64,000 nt of DNA from Taudactylus pleione (lineage: Eukaryota > Chordata > Amphibia > Anura > Myobatrachidae). A model generated the notes under the pieces. It saw nothing but the letters and a program-made list of their open reading frames with translations, was not told where the DNA came from and searched no databases. Below, piece by piece: positions 11,119-23,645 of the stretch; positions within the stretch are counted from its first letter, which is position 1, and the number at the start of each line of letters is the position of its first letter. A program made the translations under genes and the position numbers. The stretch is taken from NCBI GenBank assembly GCA_031769625.1, contig JAUIMM010000135.1, positions 2,377,001-2,441,000 of the forward strand, given 5' to 3'.

Positions 11119-13120
11119 AGGATAGATGTATGTGGGCACATCTGTACTACTAGACCTTTTGGCTACCCCCTCCGGGAGGGGGCAGCCTGGTCAGCACTTT
11201 GGGCGTGATGTGGCGGAGGTGGGTAGGTCTGGGGGCAAGATGACACTAGACAGAGGATTGGTAGTGGCTTCATTTGGATTTGTGTTAAGCATCTGTGGGG
11301 CAGATTTCTCAAAGGTAATAGAAATTGCTGGACAGGCTGCAGGGTGCCTGTTTGGAGCATCTAAAAGATGCTGCGGTGGTGCCGCAGCAGTGATCCTGGC
11401 TGGACATTGCTGTTCCAGGCACTCTACTAGCCAGAAGCAAAGGCCATGGAACAGCGATGGTGCAACCAACAGTTGCCACCACTCTGTGCAGTTGTACCGG
11501 TCGCACACCCCTCGTTATGATCCTGCTGTGTGAGACCTGTGGCTCTGTTCTGTATTGGTAGTCCTTTTTCCCACTAGTCTCTCTCTTTGCTGATGTGGTC
11601 TACTATGTCTTCTACTCCCTCTGCAGCACTTTTATCCACTGTACTCACTCTCACAGTGACATCTCCCATCTTTGCAGGCTCTGTTGACAAATCTGAGTTG
11701 CTCTAGTTCTTCCATCCGTTCCACTTGGCAATGCAGCAGTGCTACCAATGGCCATGCCTATGTCCTCTATGGCTACACTCACATGCTCCTGGCCCTTCTC
11801 CTTTCACCTCTCTCCATGTTTGACAGACCTCTCTTCCTCTGCTCTCATTCCTCGAGCATGTTGGAAGGAATGTGTACTTTCTTCCTAGTGTTGGATAGTG
11901 CCTCTCAGATGGTAGCTCCTACCCCTCTGTCACTATTCCCTGGGTACAAGTGAGTGCTGGGTGTAGGGGTTACAATTATTGGTCGGTATCAGTGACCATT
12001 TCTATTCCAAACAGAGCAGGATAACAGCCATATCAAAGTGGCTGCATTTGCTCATGTTTTTGCAGGCAGATAACATAATTACCTTGTCTCTCTATAATCA
12101 TTCAAATCATTTAGCTTTCAAAGAGTACAGCTAATTGACTTTTACATATTTTTTTCATTCATGTAAATGTTGCAATGTAACAAAATAAAAACTGTGCATT
12201 TGTTAATAAACAGCAATAGTGTGTTTTATAAGAATATTGTCATTAGTTATTTGCAATATTTGATGACTAGTTTAATTTTGGCAAAACAAATTCACCTCTG
12301 TAGGTACTGCCCCTGATATATGTAAACTATATTAATAACAAACCCCCCAAAATATTTGCTGTTTGATGTGATGCTTTCATTAAAAGTGATTAGAAGAAAT
12401 AATTTTTCAGATATAAAAATATCAATCAGGCGGTAATAGAACAAGTAGTCATTTTCATGTAGGCAGGGACTGTTTCTGCAAGCTGGAACAGAATCAGGGC
12501 TCCTCTGTCTGTGGTTTTTGTACGCCCGGCTAATATTTTACACTAGTTGTTTAGAAAGACATTGAAGGACGTATTTCCCAAGCTCAGACAACAAACTCAT
12601 TTAGCTCCTCCAATCTAAGCTCACTACAGAACATCATGTGGTACAAGATCATTAGTTTTTATCCCTAGTTAGGTGCTCCTCTCCCAGCTTCATGTTCCAG
12701 TGATTATTCCTTCCCAGAGAATGGACTATTCATAGCTGCAGCATTAATGAGAGTGACCAGTGGCGGCAGGTTTCATTTTAAAGACATTACACGCTTCAGC
12801 TGAGAAACCCACAAAATGATCTTGCTGAGCCAGAACTCTGAACTCATAAACAGTTCAGGGAAAGTAAACCCCTCAGACCTGCTGGAGGCGTGTGCTCAAC
12901 ACAGGGGAAGGGTAGAGGCAGCAACAAGCAAGTATGAAGGCGAAAGACTCTGACGCATCAATATAACCATTGTCTTTCAAAATATAATAGTGTACTTAAC
13001 CCCTTTGGTATTAAAGCGGACCTGTGGTATATAGTGAATACATTTGTTACCTTTGTATGGGACTAAACACTTTGCTGTGTACAGAAAATTCTCAAAAATT
13101 GTTCCTATTTGTTTAAAATT
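11119..13120. other. No gene or clear repeat recognised
   Basis: Several ORFs of 60-135 aa lie in the GC-richer part (11126-11960), but none has a recognisable motif, splice context or inverted ends. 12000-13120 is AT-rich unique-looking sequence. Confidence 0.5.
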
Positions 13121-13139
13121 ACAAATTAATTTGCATTAA

Positions 13140-13375
13140 TGATATGCAACAAGGTAACCAGCGACATTGTCAACATACTAGGCCAGTCGCAGTTACCCAA
13201 AAAGCAGAATCAAAGTTTATTTGTGGTTCCTAGTCTAGATATATACTTCCGAACTCTCCTAATATAGGCAGGACAGTACCGACTTGAAGTGACTGCGCAT
13301 TTTTCCCATCTCTCAACGCGTTTCGCCACCAATAAGTAGGGAGAAACAACCTTCCTCAAGGTCAATTAAAAAAAA
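13140..13375 (+). repeat. Dispersed repeat with ACGCGTTTCG core
   Basis: CAACGCGTTTCGCC at about 13314, followed by CTTCCTCAAGG, matches the arrangement at about 21408 (TAACGCGTTTCGTC, then TTTTTCAAAGG). The two form a repeat family without visible terminal inverted repeats. Confidence 0.55.
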
Positions 13376-13843
13376 ATTTGGGCAGGAGAGATTTGGTTGG
13401 TAGAAGGCAGCATACTTTTTTAGGAGCTCTAGGTACACACCCATTTCTCTAGATTAACCACTCATATTTTTGTGTGCAAGCCACCGCTTTGCTATAAAAT
13501 CCCTTACAATTTATGACAGTTCAACATTAAATTGTGAGTGAACATTATACCAAAACAGTACTATAAAAATAGCATACAGTATGTAATTGTCACATATTTT
13601 TTGCAGAATAAAAAAAGGACACTTTCATTCCATGACGATTCATTGTTCAAAAATAATTGCTTGGAAAAGATAACAGTAATTTTGCAATTTTATTTACAAA
13701 CTAACCAATTATAGTCCCTATTCCCTCAGAATCAACATTTAGGCAAAGAAATAGTTCCATACCTAGAATCCGTTGGACTTCATTTACTAAGCGCACTGGA
13801 TGCGCACTGCAAAACCCTTTGTTTTTTGTTTTTTTACAACAGA

Positions 13844-14562
13844 GGCCCATATTCAATTTCAGGCGAAAAGTCCAGATCCGCAATACTTTTTCGCCAATGA
13901 CGTAATTTTCGCCTGTTTTGCTTTTACCCCATATTCAATTTGAAAGACTTTCCGCCTAGGCGGAAAGTCAATGCAATGTAATAGGTGAAAAAGCTTTGCC
14001 TATGAATAGCAGGCGGAAAAAAGTGCAGAATTGGGATTTTGGGGTGCAACATTGCGGGAACCCCCCTGCAGCCTTCAGATAGTCCCCCAAAGGTAAACTG
14101 TGTCAAAAATGAAAAAAAAAACACTTAAGGACACCCCAAAAAAGTACTTTGAAAAAGGGGGTGAAAAAAAAAATGTTCAAGTACCCCAAATTTGCTGGGA
14201 TAAGTTATTTTCAGGAAAAAATACTCGTGAATACTATTCTGCACCACGTATAGAAAAACGCTATTTAGCAGCTATTAAGGCCGTTTAAAAAGACCAAATA
14301 CCTTCAGCAAGCCAAATCGGGGGGTACCATAGGGAACCTCCATGTCAGAGCATCACTTGGGGGGTGTCAGGCTGATTTCCCCAAATCTGACAGTTATTTC
14401 CGCCTGTTCAAGTTTTGCGGGTCCCATTTTTGCGTACTCAAATTGAATATGGGGTAAAGCGGGCACACGCGCGATACTTTTCCGCTTACAAAACAGGCGA
14501 AGTAGGCGGAAAGTCCAGGACGCGAAAAAGTATCGTGGCTCGGCTCAAATTGGATACGGCTC
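13844..14562. mobile_element. 719-bp Harbinger-like MITE, TSD AGA
   Basis: It starts GGCCCATATTCAATTT and ends AAATTGGATACGGCTC, with AGA on both sides (13841-13843, 14563-14565). Subterminal blocks such as CGCCTGTTTTG and ACCCCATATTCAATTTGA are also inverted. A partial copy lies at 17583-17735. The 62- and 99-aa ORFs inside are not genes. Confidence 0.8.
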
Positions 14563-14565
14563 AGA

Positions 14566-17245
14566 GGGTCTATATGTTCACTTCAACTCCTGTGAACTCT
14601 TGGGATGCATCTCTGCAAACTAGAAGTGCACATAGATCACCAGAGAAGCTAAACGAAAAAAAACAACTTACATTGCCACTGCACTCAGAATTCAGCTGGA
14701 AGTCTTCAAAATGAGATACTGTGGCCCCCATTTATCAATGATATTAAGCACTAGTGAAGTTTTTCGTTTAGTATCATTGTGATACCAATGAAAAATTTAC
14801 TGGTATTTAACAATACTTACCCCTCGGCGAGGTCCTCTGCTGGGCTGCTGGTAGCATAGCGCTGCCAGCGACGTGCTCCGATGTTATTCGCATGTGCGAC
14901 GGTCCGTCTGTGCATGTGCATGACACGAGAACCCGGCAGTGCCTGTAAAATGCAACAAAATATATTAGTGCTATATAAATAAATGATAATATAATAATAA
15001 TAATGCTTTATTATACTTTTAGTATACCGTTTGAGATTTCAAATAATCTTTACATCTGCTGAGCCCTGTAGAGCTGTGTTCTAAACCCAAGCTGCAACAA
15101 GGCCATCCTGTCTAACTACATATGTACATAGCCTGTTGGCACTTCCTTGCTAAATGAAAAGACTGACACCTTCAAATATGACAACCAGGTCAGATAACCC
15201 AGCTGCAAATTGACAGGGGAAAATGTCAGTTTAGCAAAATTATTCCCTGATTTACTTGCACTTGACACCAGAGGTTCTACTCTATTGGGAAGTGTAAATT
15301 TACATTTTAATATTTTTTATGTTATTAACTAGAGGTTAAGCCCCAACCACTCCAATATTGATTGACAGTTTTTGGCCCATTCCAAACAGCACAGAAAGAC
15401 GTATAGTTATGTGGTTACGTTTGCCTGGGTGCCATGTTTTTACAAGCAGATGGTGTAACTCTGAAGAGTTTTGTCTACAAACTTATGTTGATATTTGTGA
15501 TTCATTATTCCTGTAAATGTTGCAATATAGTAAAAAAAAAAAAAAAAAACTATTTCTGAAAATGTTATGTTGATTCTTTCAAAATGTATTTTGGTAATAA
15601 CATTTCTCTGTCTGTACATGAAAGCCAGCACATAAGACAAAGGTCTGAAAGCCTGTACTGTATTCTAAAATCTATCGTGACATTTCGGTGCACATGTGAT
15701 TGGAGCTAAAACAGGAAATGAGAAAGATCGCCCTTCTGTGGACCCTGTAATGTCTTTATACAGATCTAGGTCAAGGTTGCTAGGCAGCATCCATCAGTGC
15801 AATCACACAGAGCCAATTGCTTGTGCGTCACTGGAAGTACAGTAGAAGCCCTTCACTCATATATCCCATGCTAGCTTTCAGATGTTTCCCTTTACCTACC
15901 TGTTCCTAAAAGGAACAGGTTCCTTTGTGTACACATATTTTACTCTAACTGATTATGACAAGCCATGCCTGCCAATCAAACTCCAGTCTGCGGAATCTTT
16001 TACACAAGGACAGCTGCAGCTATGGAACAATGCAGGAGGGGTCTCCTGCTATGAGGTCACATTGGAAATCTATACATGTAGAATTGGAACAGCCATAGTG
16101 CTTCTGGTATATGGCGGGTTCCACGTAACAGGAACACATCTCCAGAGTTTTCTGTATGGTCAGTAAAGAGCCATGAACTTTTATGGAAAGAAACACTGGA
16201 TGCTACACACTGGAAGTATAGCAGTCTCTGAATGGATCAATGTTGAAGTACCAAGAAAGTGGTATGGTGATTAGAACAGTAGACTTATTTGTTGGATATA
16301 AAACCTTTTCAGTGGCGAGTAACCTTTCCAATTTTGAAGCCCGTCTCACTGTCTCCTAGACTGTTTTTCTAATTTTAGGTCAACGCTAGGTTACTTTCTA
16401 CCATAACCAGAAATATCATGTCTGGTGTCAGGACCCCATCGGCAGGACTTGTTTATGTACCAGAGAGTGGGAGTCCATTGTTGCCACTTGAGAAAACTTT
16501 AGACAAACTTTAAACAGTGGTTCTTGTTCATTTGAAGTACAAAACATCTCTTTGCTTTTCTTCTTCATGTTCAAGCCTCTTTTTTTTATTTTTTCAAAAT
16601 GAAATGAAAATATGGGAATTTGAGAAGGAGGTTTTTCCTAGATGGCCAAGAAAATCATTTATATTGGCTTCATAAATCAGAGCTGTATTCATCTAAAACA
16701 CACAGGCAGCCATTTGGAAGATATTTCCCATGATGTATAGTGGCCCAGTGTATTATATTCACCTCCCTGGTGAAAAAAAGAGTGTTGTACAGCCTCACAG
16801 CCAGCCACAGCCGGATTTAATCCATGATACCCACAGTTTTCCCAGTTTCGCTATTATTATATTTGTATGCCCACCGTATCGAGCAGCTCATGTTCATTAA
16901 TTATTCAGATATACTGTTATTTTGTTCTAGATGAATGGTCTGTCAGAGGAGCTATGGGCAGATACTCCTCAGCCCAATATACAGTAGTGCTAAAAATTCT
17001 TTAACTGTTTACACTTTGGCTGGGTTTAGAAATTAAAACAAATGTTGAATCGGTTGAAGGAACAGTTAGTATTTTGTAGGTTACACGTGAAGCTCTATGC
17101 TTGGTACAAGGTGGGCCCTGTCACAGGCCCAAGTAAAAATTACAGCAGCTTTTCATTTCTCTGATGGTGTGTCTGATACAAAATGGGAGCCACAGTTTGA
17201 GATTAGACAGATATAAACAAGTCTATTGGGCCTATTCATTAAGGT
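14566..17245. other. No gene recognised; one LINE-tail-like patch
   Basis: 14950-15003 has GTGCTATATAAATAAATGAT plus a TAA-rich tail like other LINE-tail fragments. A poly(A) of 19 lies near 15531-15549. A 94-aa ORF at 15882-16166 shows no motif. The rest is unique-looking, AT-rich DNA. Confidence 0.5.
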
Positions 17246-17249
17246 GAAA

Positions 17250-17565
17250 GGGACATGGTCAATATCCTGGCAAAGGGGATGTCGGCGCTCAGAATACCAG
17301 TGCCGGAATCCTGACACCTGTCAGGCTCCCGGCACCAGCATCCCAAAGGTAAGTAGCGGGATTAGGTGGAAAGTAGGGTTAGGCACTAAGGGGGGAGAGT
17401 TGGGTTTAGGGTGCGGGAAGGGGGAGGTTAGGTCTAGGCACCCGGCAGGGAGGGTTAGGATACCTACGACAGGTGTCACTATCCGGATGCTGGCGTTGGG
17501 ATTTTGACCGCTGGAATCCCAAGTGCCAGCATCCCGTACCCAACCCAAGGTGATCAGACCCGTTA
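17250..17565. mobile_element. MITE with telomere-like interior (GGTTAGG strand)
   Basis: The ends carry inverted CCGGCACCAGCATCCC / GGATGCTGGCG-type blocks. The centre carries repeated GGGTTAG/GGGAGGTTAGG motifs. It is the opposite-strand relative of the elements at 48625-49095 and 60707-61180. Confidence 0.7.
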
Positions 17566-17582
17566 CATACATACATACATTA

Positions 17583-17735
17583 CAGGCTGATTTCCCCAAA
17601 AATGACAGTACTTTCCGCTTGTTACAGTATCGCCGGGTGCCGTGTACGCGTACTTTCAAATTGAATATGGGGTAAAGCGTGCACGCGCGCGATACTTTAA
17701 CGCCTACAAAACAGGCGAAGTCGGCGTTAAGTCGA
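17583..17735. mobile_element. Partial copy of the 13844 MITE family
   Basis: CAGGCTGATTTCCCC, TTGAATATGGGGTAAAGCG, CGCGCGATACTTT and AAAACAGGCGAAGT occur in the same order as at 14366-14510. The left half is missing. Confidence 0.75.
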
Positions 17736-18479
17736 GTAGAGTGCAAAGAAGCATCCATTTGCATCCCTCACCATCCACAGGCCTACGTTACTATATGCCT
17801 CTTCCAGAGTGAATCAGGTCTGCCCCTAACTCTGGGAAATGCTTTGGCTAAAAGTTATTGCTTACGAATCACGGATACAATGGGGTATATTTACTAAGCA
17901 GTGCTGGACCCTTTTTCTGAAGAATAAGGTGTAAATATGACTACTTAAATCAAATGACAAAATGGGTTACTGCCAAGAAATCATAAATGTCTCACGTGGT
18001 CCCATCATTATCAGAGTTTTATCACGTCCCCAAAGGTAGCTATGGGGATTGCAGTATGTAGTCAATGTACTAAACTGTGATAAGCTTAGGTTATCACAGT
18101 TACTGCATCATTAATAATGCCAGCAGAGGAGGAGTGCAATTGTTCGTGGCCTCCCCTGACAAGACTTCTTATAGCTGCTTACTGTATGCACACGGTGGCC
18201 CATCAGCAAAATGGGGATACCAAGGTTCTTCTCTGTGACATGCAACCTGCCAATTGGAAGAAAGATTCAGATCACAGCCGGAATTTGGATACTCAGCACT
18301 TGGGAAAAGGGAAGGGATTTTCTAAGGGTCTTTGACACCACTGAACACAGTAGTAAGGGGACAATTTGGTGAATTGCAGTGGTAACACGTTTTGTTCTAC
18401 TGCGGTAAGCAGTACGTCTTTTGTTTGTGTTAATACCTTTGTCAGTTCCCATTCAGTACTCCCATTATCCACGGGAAAA
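17736..18479. other. No gene recognised
   Basis: A possible MITE end (GGGGTATATTTACTAAGCAG) occurs at 17882, with an imperfect GTGATAAG / TTATCAC palindrome near 18075-18100. Nothing else is supported. Confidence 0.4.
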
Positions 18480-19271
18480 TATCTCCACATGATATGTGGG
18501 TGGCTTTATAAATATCTTATAAAGATACAGGTTTAAAGAGAAGAATCAACCTGAGGCATACTTTATATGGCACGAAACTGAGTGTATGCCAAGAATATGA
18601 ATGTATACATACATTGGTGCTTGAAAGTTTGTGAACCCTTCAGAATTTTCTATATTTCTGCTGAAATTTGTCCTAAAACTACCTCAGATTTTCACACAAA
18701 TCCTAAAAGTAGATAAAGAACCAAATCAAACAAATTAGACCAAAAAATTACACATGCTCATTTTTTTGAGGAAAATGATCCAATATCACATATCTGTGAG
18801 TGGCAAAAGTATGTGAACCTTTAGGCTTAGCAGACATTTTGAAGGTGAAATTAGAGTCAGGTATTTTTAATCTATGGGATGACAATCAGGTGTGTGTGGA
18901 CAACCTGTCTTTTTAAAAGAACAGGGATATATCAAAGTCTGATGTTCACATGTTTATGGAAGTGTATTATGCCACTAACAAAGGAGATTTCTGAGGACCA
19001 CAGAAGAAGAGTTTTTGATGCTCATCAGGCTGGAAAAGGTTACAAAACCATCTCTAAAAAGTTTGGACTCTACTAATCATCAGTCAGACAGATTGTGTAC
19101 AAATGGAGGAAATTCTAAACTTCCCAGGAGTGGTCGACCAACTAAGATCACGCCAAGATCAAGGCATCTAATAGTTTGCAAGGTTAAAAAGGAACCCAAG
19201 GTATTCTTTAAGCAACTGAAGGCCTTTCTCACGTTAGCTAATGTTAATATTCATGAGTCCACCATCAGGAG

Positions 19272-20152
19272 CAGTGGCAAACACAGGATTTCTAGAGGGG
19301 GGTTTCCAAATGCTTGATTTTAGAGTGAGTATGGCCAGTCCATGAAGAGGGTAGAATTAGCACTTAACCAGCTTTAATATGCATCATACAAAGTATATTG
19401 TGTGTCATAATTCCAGCATATAGAGGACCAGCAATCACAGTAAGCCCTTAAATGCAGCAGTAGGGCCATCCTGCCTGAGCTGAATGTTTTTATTTTAGAA
19501 GTGGGCACCATTCCAGAGTATTAGAGCAAGTCTGGGAGTCTGGGGGAGCAGCAGAGGAACCTAGCACTGCCCTGGACATATAAGTACATATTGGGCTCTA
19601 TAGCAGCACATCCTTAACAGTGAATGTTTTCCAGATCTCCTAGTTGGTGCACAGGTTATTTATTACTGAAGCTGCATACACACACAATGATTTTGTAAAT
19701 GAATGATTTTAATAAACTATTTTCGTTAATTTTTTCAAGGGAAAAATTAACGAATAATTTACTAAAATCGTTCATTTACTAAATGTAAACTACAAACGAT
19801 TTTCGCATATTCCCTTGATGAAAATCATTGAGTTGGGCAGTCTGACTGAACTACAAACCACAAACGTGAACGCGCATGAACGGTAACCTTTAATCGTTTT
19901 AACTTAGAAAGTTAAAGATTGAACGATAAACTATATCAATGATAATCGTTCAAACAATCGTTGTGTATGTGTATGCACCTTGACTGATACATGTTAAAAG
20001 ATCCACAGGTGGTGCTAATTATTTCATTTGTGATACTGTGAAGAACATGCAGCACTTGTAAAATTCTATTACATTACTATTTCTATTGTGGTCATGTTGT
20101 GGGCTGGGGAAGGGGGTTTCCAGGCAGACGGAAACCCCCCCTGCATTTGCCT
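19272..20152. mobile_element. hAT-like insertion in the Tc1 transposase
   Basis: It begins CAGTGGCAAACACAGG and ends CCTGCATTTGCCT, with GGGGGGTTTCC blocks inverted near both ends. Flanks ATCAGGAG (19264-19271) and ATGAGGAG (20153-20160) form an 8-bp duplication with one mismatch. The Tc1 reading frame resumes immediately after it. A second MITE is nested at 19670-19980. Confidence 0.75.
19670..19980. mobile_element. 311-bp MITE, TSD TGA
   Basis: AGCTGCATACACACACAATG at the left faces TTGTGTATGTGTATGCACCT at the right, with TGA on each side (19667-19669, 19981-19983). The interior is rich in inverted AACGATT/AATCGTT. The 3-bp duplication suggests a Harbinger-type element. Confidence 0.8.
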
Positions 20153-20732
20153 ATGAGGAGGAAAATGTACAACAATGGTGTGCATGGCAAGATTGCAAGG
20201 AGAAAGCCGCTGCTCTCCAAAAAGAACACAGGTGTCTGTCTGCAGTGTGCTAAAGATCACCTGGACAAGCCAGAAGACTATTGGAACAATGTTTTGTGGA
20301 CAGATGATTTCAAAATAGAGCTTTTTGGTTTAAATGAGAAGTTTTAAGTTTGGAGAAAGGAGAACACTGCATTCCAGCATAAAAACCACATACTATCTGT
20401 GAAACACAGATCATGTTTGGGCCTGTTTTGCTGCATCTGGTCCAGGAAAACTTGTCATCATTGATGGGACAATGAATGCTGAATTTTACCAGAATATTCT
20501 AAAGGAAAATGTCAGGACATCTGTCCATGAGCTGCATCTCAAGAGAACGTGGGTCATGCAGCAAGATAATGACCCAAAGCACACAAGTCATTCGACCAAA
20601 GAATGGTTGAAGAAGAATAAATGTAAAGTTTTGGAATGGTCAAGTCAAAGACCTCACCTTGATCCAATCAAAATGTTGTGGAAGGACCTGAAGTGAGCAG
20701 TTCATGGGAGGAATCCCGCCAACATAACAGAG

Positions 20733-21787
20733 TTTTGTGCAAAAAAAACGATAGTAGGCGCTACAGTCATAAATAATGATTATACTCTAAAATTATAATG
20801 AAAAAATAAAAGCAACAACAGCTATAAAATGAATCACAATGATACAATATTATACATGAATATAAAGATGTTGCTGATCACTGAAGTCCATTTATATATG
20901 AATACACATGGTGATTTGTGTAATGTACAATCCAAAGCTGAAAGTATCTCTGCGAATACTGCGGTTCACAATCCGGCAATCATATAGTGAAGCTAGCTCC
21001 TACCAATTATAAACAAGAAGATTGTATGGACTCAAATGGCATAAAGTCACAAATTCAATCAAATGGTATGGCAATAGCTTACACCGTTTGTATTATATTG
21101 ATAACACACAGACTAGCTTGTTCCAGTATCACTTAATTGGCATACAGCTGTAATAAGTCTTATGGGTAGAATGGCCCGTTGGAATGTTTCTCCAATATTT
21201 TGTAATCAGCCTGCTGTGAAAAATGAAACACCGTTTCTGGGCAAAATAATATGCATGAGCTAAGCCAATCAACCGGGCGAATTTCACGGATCCTGCAGGT
21301 GTGTGTGTGTCGTTTAGCAGAAGCCGCAGTATGGGCGTTAATAAGGCTTTGATCAAGTACAATGGAGCAGTGGTATCTGGGTACATCAGCAAAGCGTCCT
21401 GGCTAACGCGTTTCGTCACATATTATGTGACTTTTTCAAAGGTAAAAGGGAGAACTACATGGTGTCCTTATATTCTCACTCCCACAGGTGACGCTTAAGT
21501 GTCAATTAGTGCATAAACAGATGATTATATGTGTTCAATTCAACATCCCATGTCTTGTACAGATCGCATTAATCTTGCGTAATTATGCATTCACATCTCA
21601 TTCAAATAAAAAGTAATTAAGATAATAATAATGGTAATAATAAAAAAATATAATAATAATCATACCCTTTAATTGTGCACAGTTTATTCATGGTTATTAT
21701 TAATAGAGGTTTAGAAAACCACAGATCACACAGTCAACATTATATTCACCTAATAACAGTTTTCAAGAATTGCTCCATAGTGAAGCA
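20733..21787 (+). mobile_element. Insertion in Tc1 with ACGCGTTTCG core, class unknown
   Basis: The Tc1 sequence stops after AACATAACAGAG and resumes at GAAGCAGAGTTTGTACGGAG, so about 1.05 kb is inserted. No terminal inverted repeats are seen. TAACGCGTTTCGTCA at about 21408 is followed by a short palindrome (TCACATATTATGTGA), and the core matches the repeat at 13140-13375. 21600-21660 is TAA/TAATAATA-rich. Confidence 0.65.
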
Positions 21788-22639
21788 GAGTTTGTACGGA
21801 GGAATGGGGTAAAATTTCTACAAGCCGATGTTCAGGACTAATCAACAATTACCGGAAACATTTAGACGCAGTTATTGCTGCACAAGGGGGTCATACCAGA
21901 TACTAAAATTGGATCATTTTCCCCAATAAAAATATGGGCATGTCTAATTTTTTTATCTCCTTTGTTTGATTTGGTTCTCTTTATCTTGTGTGAAAATCTA
22001 AGGTGGTTTTAGGCAAAATTTCTGCAGAAATATAGAGAATGCTGAAGGGATTACTTTCAGGCATCACTATAGATAAAATGCTGTTTATCTCTCAGCAATT
22101 GACATCAGTAGGCATACAAGTAGATGAAGAGAAGGTTGCAATGGTAATGCTGCAAAACCTTACATCAGAGTATGATTTCCTTGTAGTGGCTGGAGTCTTG
22201 TGCTACGCAGCTATTAACAGGGCCAAATACTGCAGTTTCAAGAGCGCATACCTGTAGAGACTAATGCTGAGAATTCTGTTCTGCTGTAAAAGGGAGCAGA
22301 AGCCAAAGTACAAATGCTTCAAGTCTCACAAAATGGGATATAAGGCCTCAAAGTGCAGAACAAGTAAACCAAGTGGTAGTTTATCATGCAAGGATGATAG
22401 AAGAAATTAATCAGCATTAAATGCAGCAGTCACCGCAAAGAATATCGGTACTTAGATTGAGGAGCCACAAGGCACTTTAGCTGTAATGAAAATTGGGTCA
22501 AGTCACTAAACCCACGTGATCCTGTAAACATTAGGAGAATAGGAGATAAAAACCTAAACTCCACGAAAGTTGGCATAATTACTGTGTTGTTCAAAATAGA
22601 GAAAACTACATATGGTAATTACTGTGTGTTTAGGAATTA

Positions 22640-23640
22640 AAGGCAGAACAGTTTATCACAGACATAGATGTACTATTTGTGCCAGATCTAGCAACCAATC
22701 TGATTGCCATCAATATACTGGAGAAGAAGGGATATAAATTCCAATACACAGAGGGACAGTGTGTTGTGTACAACAAAAGAGGGACTGCAATTGCAAGGGC
22801 AACCTGGTGTCAACAACTTTATATTCTAGACACTGAAGTCTGTTGTGTGATGGCAGCTTCTAACTCCAACCAGTCCATGGAACTATGGCATCAGACACTA
22901 GGGTACGACAATGTACAGAAGCTTCTAGATGACATGGTGACAGGGATGTCGGCGAACAACCCAGAGAGACCAGAGCCTAAAAGTTGCGGATGGGTAAGCA
23001 AACACATTGCCCATTTCCTATGTCAGTGCTCACAGCAAGCGCATGATTGGAACTAATGCACACAGATGTGCGTGGACTGATGGAGGCGGAGTTAATGAGC
23101 AGTAACCGCTACTTCATGACACCCACAGATAATGCTACAGGGTAGACGCATGTATACTTCTTGAAAATCAAGAGTGAAGTAACAAGTAAGAATGCAGAAT
23201 ACAAGAATCTAGTACAGTGTTGGCTAACCTTGACCCTCCAGCTGTTGTGGAACTATATATCCCAGCATGCCCTGCCACAGTTTTAGCATGCCCTAATAGC
23301 AAAACTGTAGCAGTGCATGCTGGGTTATGTAGTTCCATAACAGCTGGAGTGTCAAGGTTAGCCAACACTGATCTAGTATAAACTCAAACAGGCCTGAAGA
23401 TAAAAAAAAAGCTAAGGTATGATAATGGCAGAGAATATGAAAATAGAGATCTAGTTGTGTACTACACACCAGAACACAATGGTGTGAGTGAAAGAGCAAC
23501 AGAAGAATTATTGAAAGAGCACAGACTATGTTAAATGAAGCAAGTCTGGACAAGAGATTCTGGGCAAAGTCAGTCCAAACTACAGTATATCTCAAGAATT
23601 GAGCACCTACAGTTGCAGTAAAAAATAAAACCCCTTGGAG
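22640..23640 (+). pseudogene. Copia pol fragment: pre-integrase and integrase
   Basis: The open stretch 22679-23056 carries the linker between protease and integrase (VPDLATNL, NILEKKGYKF) and the pre-integrase block LWHQTLG. Integrase continues from about 23050 with the first Asp in HTDVRG and the second in TPTDNAT. It is interrupted by the hAT MITE at 23215-23370 and resumes with DNGREY and the Glu in SERATEE. A stop after DNAT and further frame changes make it inactive. Confidence 0.8.
23215..23370. mobile_element. 156-bp hAT MITE, 8-bp TSD ATCTAGTA
   Basis: The element is almost one large palindrome. CAGTGTTGGCTAACCTTGAC at the left is matched by GTCAAGGTTAGCCAACACTG at the right. Identical ATCTAGTA flanks occur at 23207-23214 and 23371-23378. 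It splits the copia integrase. Confidence 0.95.
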
Positions 23641-23645
23641 ACATA

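Larger units (their letters stand above)
18969..21885 (+). pseudogene. Tc1 transposase in three pieces
   Basis: The start MPLTKEISEDHRRRVFDAH at 18969 is the paired-like helix-turn-helix region. The second piece (about 20160-20732) carries the first Asp in LWTDDFKIELF and the second in QQDNDPKHT. The acidic residue of PxxNPIE is seen as DPIKML, so the catalytic Glu position reads Lys. The final piece is at about 21788-21885 (NNYRKHLDAVIAAQGG). Stops include TAA at 19073 and TAA at 20345. Family length is about 340 aa; the element is inactive. Confidence 0.85.
18612..22069 (+). mobile_element. Tc1 element inserted in copia gag, with two insertions inside it
   Basis: Left terminus CATTGGTGCTTGAAAG, with a subterminal block CTATATTTCTGCTGAAATTT. 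The right side carries the complement (AATTTCTGCAGAAATATAG at about 22015-22034) and ends CTTTCAGGCATCACTA. The TA target is at 18610-18611 and 22070-22071. The inverted repeats are long, about 200 bp. The transposase inside is broken by insertions at 19272 and about 20733. Confidence 0.9.
18500..22260 (+). pseudogene. Copia gag fragment (UBN2-type), split by Tc1
   Basis: The part before 18612 and the part after 22069 continue one another in phase once the Tc1 element and its duplicated TA are set aside. The readable part includes SVGIQVDEEKVAMVMLQNL. Downstream the frame breaks near 22255 and the knuckle sequence follows in another frame. The element is non-functional. Confidence 0.75.
18480..23645 (+). 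mobile_element. Decayed Ty1/copia retrotransposon with nested insertions
   Basis: Blocks appear in copia order: gag (UBN2-type; LYGTKLSVCQEY before and DKMLFISQQL after the Tc1 insertion), a zinc knuckle at about 22308-22350 with one Cys replaced by Ser, the region before integrase (VPDLATNL at about 22680, LWHQTLGYDN at about 22883), and integrase (HTDVRG at about 23057, then DNGREY and PEHNGVSERATE at about 23420-23500). Stops and frame changes are frequent. Reverse transcriptase and LTRs are not seen: the element is cut at 23645 by a Harbinger-type MITE. Upstream sequence before about 18500 is too decayed to read. Copia elements are uncommon in vertebrates compared with gypsy, DIRS and LINE elements. 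Confidence 0.85.

Noticed and set aside
11126..11533. 135-aa ORF, and a nearby CTTTTGGCTACCCCCTCCGGG stretch recalling both ends of U2 snRNA
   Set aside because: The ORF has no motif. The snRNA resemblance is two short pieces joined together without the intervening U2 sequence, best taken as chance.
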